A stretch of 11,579 nucleotides of DNA, from contig DASXSZ010000006.1 in NCBI GenBank assembly GCA_036505735.1, positions 1 to 11,579 of the forward strand. Direction: 5' to 3'. The notes below the pieces were generated by a model. It saw nothing but the letters and a program-made list of their open reading frames with translations, ran no database searches and was not told the origin of the DNA. Made by a program: the position numbers and the translations under genes. This document shows positions 6,780 to 11,579 of the stretch, in pieces; positions within the stretch are counted from its first letter, which is position 1; each line of letters begins with the position of its first letter. Source of the DNA: DASUPK01 sp036505735. GTDB lineage: Bacteria; Actinomycetota; Thermoleophilia; Solirubrobacterales; 70-9.

Positions 6780-7833
6780 CACCACTACGAACGAAGCCGC
6801 CAAGCGTCCGCAGTTCCGGCCAACGCTACTAGCCGCCCTTCGCTACATCTCGGCTTGGGCGACTGCTGAGGTCCTCTGGGCCGTGCTGAACGATGAGGAG
6901 TTACTGTCGGCCCTGGAGGAGGGGGTCGAGGCTCAGGGTCTTGTTGAGCGCCTAGGTGGCGGAGACGAACGCGCGGCACATGCGCTGCTCGAGGCCCTGC
7001 GCTGCGAGGGTGTCCTTGAGCGCGTCGACAATCTCTGGCGTCTGGCTCCCGAGCTCGAGGAGTTGCGTGCGGTGCGCGGGTGGCTTGAGCTGTTCCTTGC
7101 CGGGTATCGACCCCTGTTTCAGAAGGTCGGAACCCTAATCAGGGACGGTGCCGGCAGCGTGCCCCGCAGCGATCTCCATGTCGCCTTGGGCAGCGCGGGA
7201 ATGGCGGCCTTCGACGCGATCCCTCTGATCCTGCGACTGATGGAGCGCGTCGGTCCCGAGGGCAGATCGGTCTTGGATTACGGCTGCGGGAACGCGTCCT
7301 ACCTGACCACCCTATGCAGCCAGAACCCGACGCTCCAGGCCGTTGGAGTCGAGGTTGCTGAGGAAACAGTGGTCTCGGCACGAGAGCACGTAGAGAGGTG
7401 TGGCATGTCCGATCGGATCTCGATCGTGCACGCTTCGGCGCCGGATTTCGTGCCGCACCTCGAAGTGGACTTCGTTGTCTTCGCGTTCGTGCTCCATGAG
7501 GTTGTGGCTGATCGCGGCATAAAGGGAACGGTCCAGTTCCTCCACACAGTCGGTCAGCGCTTTCCGGACGCGAAACTGCTCGTCGTCGAGGTTTCGGACC
7601 CTCACCTGGAAGGCCGATCCAACCTCCTAGCCGAGGATCCTCAGGGGAGGGGCTACTACAACTGGTACGTCTGGCTGCACTCAGTGACAAACCAGCGCCT
7701 ACTTCGTGAGGATGACTGGATTGAAATCTTCACCCGGGCCGGCTTCCGCCTAATCGCCAAGGAAGGTGTAGATCCGGTAGTGGACCCGACGGGGCTGGAG
7801 ATGGGCTACGGCCTGGAGTTCGCTGACGGCTGA
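6760..7833 (+). CDS. SAM-dependent 2-keto-acid C-methyltransferase, 2-ketoarginine methyltransferase-like
   Basis: The product has 357 residues from TTG 6760 (359 if GTG 6754 is used). Residues about 20-110 form a helical, winged-helix-like dimerisation domain typical of O-/C-methyltransferases. The Rossmann domain follows, with AdoMet motif I SVLDYGCGN (about 170-178), VGVEVAEE as the acidic second strand, and FVVFAFVLHEV as the motif IV region. The C-terminal half contains GYYNWYVWLHSVTNQRL and ends VDPTGLEMGYGLEF. From memory, this matches the family of the 2-ketoarginine methyltransferase MrsA, which methylates C3 of a 2-keto acid; SgvM, MppJ and MarI do similar chemistry. The start codon lies 20 bases inside the aminotransferase gene, so the two are co-translated and presumably share a pathway. 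GC is about 60% in a sampled line, below the flanks. The keto-acid class is fairly sure; the arginine substrate is a guess. Confidence 0.8.
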   Translation: MSQIAINTTTNEAAKRPQFRPTLLAALRYISAWATAEVLWAVLNDEELLSALEEGVEAQGLVERLGGGDERAAHALLEALRCEGVLERVDNLWRLAPELEELRAVRGWLELFLAGYRPLFQKVGTLIRDGAGSVPRSDLHVALGSAGMAAFDAIPLILRLMERVGPEGRSVLDYGCGNASYLTTLCSQNPTLQAVGVEVAEETVVSAREHVERCGMSDRISIVHASAPDFVPHLEVDFVVFAFVLHEVVADRGIKGTVQFLHTVGQRFPDAKLLVVEVSDPHLEGRSNLLAEDPQGRGYYNWYVWLHSVTNQRLLREDDWIEIFTRAGFRLIAKEGVDPVVDPTGLEMGYGLEFADG

Positions 7834-7837
7834 GCGT

Positions 7838-7873
7838 AGGGTCCGCAGAGACGCGAGCAGCCTGGTGGACCCT
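7838..7873 (+). terminator. Possible terminator hairpin after the methyltransferase
   Basis: AGGGTCC (7838-7844) and GGACCCT (7867-7873) can pair perfectly over seven bases around a 22-base loop, starting five bases after the methyltransferase stop. No T-tract follows, so this may be a weak or Rho-assisted site, or chance in GC-rich DNA. Confidence 0.3.
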
Positions 7874-7893
7874 GGTGCCGACGTTTCTGGTCC

Positions 7894-7937
7894 GGAGCAC
7901 GTACAGGCCGCCCGCCACGGGCCCCGCGGGGTGCTCC
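7894..7937 (-). terminator. Possible terminator hairpin after the SRP RNA
   Basis: Reading on the minus strand, GGAGCAC (7937-7931) can pair with GTGCTCC (7900-7894), with a small CCCCGCGGGG palindrome inside. It lies about 22 bases beyond the predicted 3' end of the SRP RNA. No U-tract is seen, so the assignment is tentative. Confidence 0.3.
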
Positions 7938-7959
7938 CTCGCAGGGGTGTTTCAAGGAT

Positions 7960-8231
7960 GGACCGTGCACCCGTCCTCGAGACGCGGCTCCCAGGCGTGT
8001 CCGCTGCGTTTGGCTCGGGCCAGGCTGATCTGCATCACATGCCGGCTACCGCTTAAGGCTGCTTCCTTCCGGACCTGACCTGGTTCGCGGGCCCACACTG
8101 CGCAGGACCTGGCCGTCAACGCCGCCCGCGGCGGCCCGGCCCCGAGGGCCTGTCCCTCGTTCGGGGATTCAGCCCCGCTAGAGCGGGTTGCGGGTGACAG
8201 GGCACCGCTACCTCCCCGCCTAGCACGGTCC
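7960..8231 (-). ncRNA. ffs: Signal recognition particle RNA, large bacterial type (4.5S/6S/scRNA)
   Basis: This is the RNA scaffold that binds Ffh (SRP54) and targets nascent membrane proteins. The minus strand carries the nearly invariant helix 8 core, AGGTCAGGTCCGGAAGGAAG followed by CAGCC (within 8054-8083), with its GGAA tetraloop and the asymmetric loop bound by Ffh. Upstream lies an Alu-domain segment (GGGAGGTAGCGGTGCCCTGT, about 8197-8217), so this is the large form. The ends are set by a perfect nine-base pairing, GGACCGTGC (8231-8223) with GCACGGTCC (7968-7960), forming helix 1 as in Bacillus scRNA. The resulting length, 272 bases, agrees with that type. CTCGGGGCC (8139-8131) can pair with GGCCCGAG further downstream as part of helix 5. 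The exact ends could differ by a few bases. A TAACCT -10 box lies seven bases upstream. Confidence 0.93.
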
Positions 8232-8238
8232 GCCGCTG

Positions 8239-8244
8239 AGGTTA
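8239..8244 (-). promoter_or_regulatory. -10 box of the SRP RNA
   Basis: TAACCT on the minus strand lies seven bases before the predicted first base of the SRP RNA (8231), the normal -10 to +1 distance. Its first three bases are the TAA stop codon of the glycosyltransferase gene. No clear -35 hexamer was found, although GTGACG occurs too far upstream (21 bases). Confidence 0.45.
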
Positions 8245-9546
8245 GCGGCTGGCGGCGGGCTCGGCCGTCACCGCCACCTGCTCGACGAGTCCCGCGGCGC
8301 GCTCGTTTCCGGGGCTCGCCTGCAGCCGCCTCGCAACGTCCGCGAGGCGGTCATCGAGGTCGCGGTCGGAGAGCAGCCTGTCGATGGCGCCGGGCAGATC
8401 GCCGTCGCCGAACGAGTAGGTCGGCAGGCGAAGGCCGAAGCCGGTCTCGTCGATCCGCTGCGCGTTGTCGTGCTGGTCCCAGAAGATCGGCAGGAGGATC
8501 ATCGGCTTGCCGAAGTGCAGGGATTCAGTGGTCGTGTTGTTGCCACCGTGGGTGATCACCAGATCGACCTGCGGCAGCACCGAGACCTGGGGAAGGAACT
8601 CCTCGCCGACCATGTTGTCCGCCAGCTCGTACTCCGCGTGCTGGGGGCCCTTCGAGACCACGTAGCGATGCGGGGTCTCCGCCAGCGCCTCGACCAGGCT
8701 CCTCATCAGCGGCACGTCGCCCGAGCCGAGCGATCCCAGGCTGACGTAGATCAGGGAGCCATTCCCGTCGGCAAGCTCCGGCGGAAGCGTCCACTCGGCG
8801 TCGGTGGTGCGAACGCTCGACTCGAGGTTGTGCCAGGTCGGCCCGAGCGGCCGGGAGCGCGGATAGTCGACCTCCTTCGGATACAGGCAGAGGTTGAGCC
8901 ACGGGGACTCGTGGATCATCTCCCCCTCCGGGAGGGGTGGCGCGCCGCGCTCGGTGCAGAACTCGCTGAAGCCGGCCTGCATCTCGTCGGTGACCCGCCG
9001 GTACTCCTCCCGGTACTGATCCCAGGCGGACCGATCGTCGATCGGCAGCCCCGAGAAGGGCGGCGGGAGCTCCGGGTCCTTGAGCTCGAGGGGATTGCAG
9101 GAGACGATCCGGACCCAGGGGCGTCCGCTCGCGGGTATCGCCGGGAAGGCGCAGACGTTGTCCTCGACGATCGCGTCTGGCTGCACCTCCTCGAAGATCT
9201 CGACCAGGCGCTCGTCGACATAGCGCGCGCCATCGAGCAGCGCCCGCCAGGTCGGGGCGATGAACTCCCCCAGCTGGTCGAAGGTCGACCTCCTGAATAC
9301 CGGAGCGGTCTCGCGGATGAAGTCCTTCCAGAACTGCCCGGGCGCCTCCTCCGCCTCCGGCAGCGGCGCGAGGCGCATCAGCCGCTCCTCGAAGCCCTTC
9401 TTCTCCAGGGTGCCGGCGAACGACTCCTCGATCACGAAGACCACGCGGTGGCCGCGGCTACGCAGGACTTCACCAATGCCGACGCAGTTGTTGGTCGGGC
9501 CGAATGCCCCCTCCGGGAAGAAGACGATGGTCTTTCCGTGAGCCAT
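8242..9546 (-). CDS. Glycosyltransferase family 1, MGT-like (UDP-glycosyltransferase fold)
   Basis: The 434-residue protein has the two-domain GT-B layout of macrolide/UDP-glucuronosyltransferase-like enzymes. The N-terminal domain begins KTIVFFPEGAFG and continues with RGHRVVFV. The C-terminal nucleotide-sugar-binding domain starts near SLIYVSLGSLGS (264-275) and contains VDLVITHGGNNTTTESLHFG (327-346) and DQHDNAQR (357-364), the bacterial equivalent of the plant PSPG box. Such enzymes transfer a sugar from an NDP-sugar to a small hydrophobic acceptor in the cytoplasm; the acceptor here is unknown. The segment where relatives have G-H-x-x-P, with the catalytic histidine, reads FGPTNN, so the usual base appears replaced by Pro17. 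The ATG at 9546 lies 21 bases after the membrane-protein gene, so they may form one transcript, although a TAGGTT box (9563-9558) could serve it alone. The gene ends 10 bases before the SRP RNA. Confidence 0.88.
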   Translation of the reverse strand: MAHGKTIVFFPEGAFGPTNNCVGIGEVLRSRGHRVVFVIEESFAGTLEKKGFEERLMRLAPLPEAEEAPGQFWKDFIRETAPVFRRSTFDQLGEFIAPTWRALLDGARYVDERLVEIFEEVQPDAIVEDNVCAFPAIPASGRPWVRIVSCNPLELKDPELPPPFSGLPIDDRSAWDQYREEYRRVTDEMQAGFSEFCTERGAPPLPEGEMIHESPWLNLCLYPKEVDYPRSRPLGPTWHNLESSVRTTDAEWTLPPELADGNGSLIYVSLGSLGSGDVPLMRSLVEALAETPHRYVVSKGPQHAEYELADNMVGEEFLPQVSVLPQVDLVITHGGNNTTTESLHFGKPMILLPIFWDQHDNAQRIDETGFGLRLPTYSFGDGDLPGAIDRLLSDRDLDDRLADVARRLQASPGNERAAGLVEQVAVTAEPAASR

Positions 9547-9567
9547 GGTCGCCGGCCAACCTACGGG

Positions 9568-10209
9568 CTACGAGTCGGAGACGAACCGACGGAAGGGCAA
9601 CCTGAAGGCGATCACCAGGCCCATCACCACGACCCCGCAGAGGATCGCGCCGAGGAGCTTCGAGTCGCCCGGGGTCCACGGGGATTGGCCGACCGAGATC
9701 GCCGGTCCGGAATCGACCGAGGGCGGCTGCGCGGCGACAGTGGCGACCTTCGGCGCCGGCGGGACCGGTTGACCCTCGGCGCCTGCCGCGACCAGGTAAT
9801 TCCCGGCGCTCGGCACGTCGATCTTGCCGTACGGCTCATGGCCGCGGCTGCCGCTCGTCGAGCTGAACAGCCAGCCCGGCACGTCGTCGATCGCGAGCTG
9901 CTCGCCTCCCGCGGCCGACGTCACCCGCACGTCGAGGCCGGCGGGCCGGTCGTCGAGGTTCGTGCTGTCGCCGGTGTGGGTGGCGTGGTTCTCGAAGTTG
10001 AGGCGGACGTCGCCGGCGGGGAGCGCGAGAACCGCCTGGCCGGGCACCGCCACCTCGCCGTACTTGTCGTGGTCGCGCGGGAAGCCGCCGAGCACGTACC
10101 AGGCGACCCCAAGCCCGACGGCGAGCAACAGGCCGAGGCCCCAGGTGAACGGCCCGAGCCAGAAGGAGCCCCGCCGGTGGAAGGGCTTCCGTGCCCCGCT
10201 GGCCTCCAT
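9568..10209 (-). CDS. Membrane-anchored protein of unknown function with an internal repeat
   Basis: I do not recognise a named family. From the ATG at 10209 the product has 213 residues. A basic N-terminus (RKPFHRRG) precedes TM1 at about 19-41, and an extracytoplasmic segment spans about 42-183. TM2 lies at about 184-204 and is followed by a basic tail (RLPFRRF), so both ends are probably cytoplasmic. The outer segment contains two related units, R.H..YG.V.VP.....L..AG at 45-66 and 122-143, suggesting paired beta-rich modules. A Pro/Val/Ala linker (about 148-175) precedes TM2. The frame is open back to 10305, but the promoter TCGACA-N17-TAGACT lies at 10246-10218, just before this ATG, so the shorter start is preferred. 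It is divergent from the DGPF gene and upstream of the glycosyltransferase gene, 21 bases away. Confidence 0.75.
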   Translation of the reverse strand: MEASGARKPFHRRGSFWLGPFTWGLGLLLAVGLGVAWYVLGGFPRDHDKYGEVAVPGQAVLALPAGDVRLNFENHATHTGDSTNLDDRPAGLDVRVTSAAGGEQLAIDDVPGWLFSSTSGSRGHEPYGKIDVPSAGNYLVAAGAEGQPVPPAPKVATVAAQPPSVDSGPAISVGQSPWTPGDSKLLGAILCGVVVMGLVIAFRLPFRRFVSDS

Positions 10210-10217
10210 GCGGGCTG

Positions 10218-10246
10218 AGTCTAGGTCGCGTCCGCGGAGTTGTCGA
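10218..10246 (-). promoter_or_regulatory. Promoter of the membrane-protein/glycosyltransferase unit
   Basis: On the minus strand TCGACA (10246-10241) and TAGACT (10223-10218) are separated by exactly 17 bases. The -10 box is eight bases before the ATG at 10209, so the leader would be only one or two bases. The -35 differs from TTGACA at one position. This is one of the strongest promoter matches in the window. Confidence 0.6.
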
Positions 10247-10247
10247 T

Positions 10248-10275
10248 TTGGCCGGCCGCGGTTCGTCGTTAGGGT
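10248..10275 (+). promoter_or_regulatory. Probable promoter of the DGPF gene
   Basis: TTGGCC (10248-10253) and TAGGGT (10270-10275) are spaced by 16 bases. The predicted transcript would have a leader of about 34 bases that contains AAGGAG (10304-10309) six bases before the ATG. This is a leadered gene, unlike most others here. An ECF42-type promoter is also possible, but I cannot define its consensus from this sequence. Confidence 0.35.
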
Positions 10276-10315
10276 GAAGCGGCGAATCGCGCCGCCCCGA
10301 GACAAGGAGCAAGAG

Positions 10316-10699
10316 ATGAAGTACGTGTTGACGATCTACGGCGACGAGAGCGCCGCGCAGAGCGCCAGTCCCGAGGACATGCAGGCGGTCTCCCAGGCGT
10401 ACGGCGCGCTCACCCAGGAGATGCAGGAGAAGGGCGTGCTGGTCGGCGGCGAGGGCCTCTATCCGACCCAGACCGCGACCACGGTCCGCGTCCGGGACGG
10501 CGAGCGCGCCGTGACCGATGGGCCCTTCGCCGAGACCAAGGAGCAGCTCGGCGGCTTCTACGAGATCGACTGCAAGGATCTCGACGAGGCGATCGAGTGG
10601 GCCACCAAGATCCCAGGCGCGACCAACGGATCGGTCGAGATCCGACCGGTGATGGTGTTCGACGAGGCCGGGAACCTCGTCGAGGAACAGGCGGCCTAG
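10316..10699 (+). CDS. YCII-related DGPF-domain protein
   Basis: The 127-residue protein begins MKYVLTIYGDE, contains the naming motif DGPF (68-71) in VTDGPFAETKEQLGGFYEID, and ends with EIRPVMVFDE. This is the standard YCII/DGPF layout, a ferredoxin-like fold whose biochemical role is undefined. Genes of this family are characteristically linked to ECF42 sigma factors and are reported as their regulatory targets; an ECF42-type gene follows directly. The ATG at 10316 has an excellent Shine-Dalgarno sequence (AAGGAG, 10304-10309). The stop TAG (10697-10699) is immediately followed by the sigma-factor frame, so the two are almost certainly co-transcribed. Confidence 0.92.
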   Translation: MKYVLTIYGDESAAQSASPEDMQAVSQAYGALTQEMQEKGVLVGGEGLYPTQTATTVRVRDGERAVTDGPFAETKEQLGGFYEIDCKDLDEAIEWATKIPGATNGSVEIRPVMVFDEAGNLVEEQAA

Positions 10700-10722
10700 C
10701 GGAACCGGAGGCATCGCCAGAG

Positions 10723-11579
10723 CTGGTCGATCGCCTGTTCCGGCACGAGTCGGGACGGGCGATCGCCTCGCTCATTCGGGTGCTCGGCGACTTCGACCTC
10801 GCCGAGGACGCGGTGCAGGAGGCCTTCCTGGTCGCCATGCAGGTCTGGCCCGAGCGAGGCATCCCGGACAACCCGGGCGCCTGGATCACGACGACGGCCC
10901 GTAACAAGGCGATCGACCGGCTCCGGCGCGAGCGCCGCGGGAGCGAGAAGCGGGAGGAGCTGCAGGCGCTCGAGCCGACCTCGACCGAGGAAGAGGACGT
11001 GGAGGAAGCGCCGGTGATTTCCGACGACCGCCTACGGCTGATATTCACCTGCTGTCACCCCGCGCTCGCCCCGGAGGCGAGGGTGGCGCTCACCCTGCGC
11101 ACCCTCGGGGGACTGGCCACACCCGAGATCGCGCGGGCCTTCCTGGTCGCCGAGGCGACGATGGCCCAGCGCCTGGTCCGGGCGAAGCGGAAGATCAAGG
11201 CGGCCAACATTCCCTACGAGGTGCCGGCCGACCACGACCTGCCCGACCGCCTCCCGTCGGTTCTCGCCTCGCTCTATCTGATCTTCAACGAGGGCTATCT
11301 CGCGACCTCCGACGAGTCGCTGGTCCGCCGCGAGCTCTCCGGCGAGGCGATTCGCCTGGCGGGCACGCTGGCCCGCCTGATGCCCGACGAGCCGGAGGCG
11401 ATCGGGCTGCTGGCGCTGATGCTGCTGCAGGACTCGCGCCGGGAGGCCAGGGTGGGCCCAGGCGGCGAGCTGGTGCTGCTGGAGGACCAGGACCGCTCGC
11501 TCTGGGATCGCCGGGAGATCGATACGGGGCTCGGTCTGCTCGAGCGCGCGCTCCGACTCGACGCGCCGGGGAGCTACGT
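10723..11579 (+). CDS. ECF42-type RNA polymerase sigma factor (3'-truncated by window)
   Basis: The frame encodes region 2 of an ECF sigma factor (RVLGDFDLAEDAVQEAFLVA, then IPDNPGAWITTTARNKAIDR) and region 4 (RLIFTCCHPALAPEARVALT to FLVAEATMAQRLVRAKRKIK). The long C-terminal helical extension typical of the ECF42 group follows, with SLYLIFNEGYLATS and GELVLLEDQDRSLWD. It continues past the end of the window. Such factors direct polymerase to promoters of DGPF genes like the neighbour. The start is uncertain: protein similarity should begin near ELVDRLFRHES (10720 on), but no ATG, GTG or TTG exists in frame between GTG 10597, deep inside the DGPF gene, and GTG 10780, which would remove part of region 2. 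CTG 10723, 11 bases after GGAGG (10707-10711), is used here as a compromise. Confidence 0.88.
   Translation, partial: MVDRLFRHESGRAIASLIRVLGDFDLAEDAVQEAFLVAMQVWPERGIPDNPGAWITTTARNKAIDRLRRERRGSEKREELQALEPTSTEEEDVEEAPVISDDRLRLIFTCCHPALAPEARVALTLRTLGGLATPEIARAFLVAEATMAQRLVRAKRKIKAANIPYEVPADHDLPDRLPSVLASLYLIFNEGYLATSDESLVRRELSGEAIRLAGTLARLMPDEPEAIGLLALMLLQDSRREARVGPGGELVLLEDQDRSLWDRREIDTGLGLLERALRLDAPGSY

Noticed and set aside
7834..7968. Attachment site at the 3' end of the SRP RNA
   Set aside because: RNA-gene ends are common integration targets and the cargo ends here, but I found no direct repeat of this end elsewhere in the window and no integrase.
8470..10218. Very long open frame on the plus strand (582 codons) opposite the glycosyltransferase and membrane-protein genes
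   Set aside because: Its product is rich in Arg, Gly, Asp and His without recognisable motifs, and it mirrors the codon structure of two well-supported minus-strand genes. High GC removes stops from such antisense frames.
1..11579. CRISPR arrays, tRNA or rRNA genes, transposons
   Set aside because: No regularly spaced repeats, no tRNA or rRNA signature, and no transposase-like product were seen on either strand.

Overview
The window is high-GC DNA with short intergenic gaps and GTG/TTG starts. Promoters have TANNNT -10 boxes placed almost on the start codon. The core proteins and the large, Alu-domain-bearing SRP RNA suggest a deep-branching actinobacterium, probably Thermoleophilia (Solirubrobacterales-like). 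That placement is inference; no rRNA or other marker is present.

Layout. 1-268 (+): the 3' end of a SAM-methyltransferase-like gene. 276-2970 (-): a conserved replication and repair operon, dnaX - ybaB/ebfC - recR. 3004-3333 (+): a small TfoX N-terminal-domain protein, divergent from dnaX across a 33-base gap that holds two face-to-face, apparently leaderless promoters. 3344-4984 (-): a major facilitator transporter fused to a C-terminal cyclic-nucleotide-binding domain. 4985-5708: a gene-poor stretch with a good promoter, an 83-codon ORF that looks like the N-terminal remnant of a longer protein, and a possible 38-43-codon ORF. 5709-7833 (+): a two-gene operon of a HisC-like PLP aminotransferase and a methyltransferase resembling the 2-keto-acid (2-ketoarginine type) C-methyltransferases. 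7960-8231 (-): the large signal recognition particle RNA. 8242-10209 (-): an MGT/GT1-like glycosyltransferase and, upstream of it, a two-TM membrane protein with an internal repeat. 10316-11579 (+): a YCII/DGPF protein and an ECF42-type sigma factor that runs off the window.

How the parts work together. SRP RNA, dnaX, ybaB and recR form a classical bacterial neighbourhood (scr-dnaX-yaaK-recR in Bacillus). Here the RNA and dnaX are separated by about 5 kb holding the TfoX protein, the transporter, the remnant ORFs and the aminotransferase/methyltransferase pair. The pair is less GC-rich than its flanks (about 58-60% in sampled 60-base lines against about 67-68%), which suggests an acquired cargo. 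Its most attractive reading is a mini-pathway for a beta-methylated amino acid: the aminotransferase makes the 2-keto acid and takes back the methylated product, and the methyltransferase alkylates C3, as MrsA/MrsB do for 3-methylarginine and MarG/MarI for beta-methyltryptophan. The DGPF protein and ECF sigma at the right end are the known ECF42 partnership.

No tRNA, rRNA, CRISPR array, insertion sequence or replication origin was seen.
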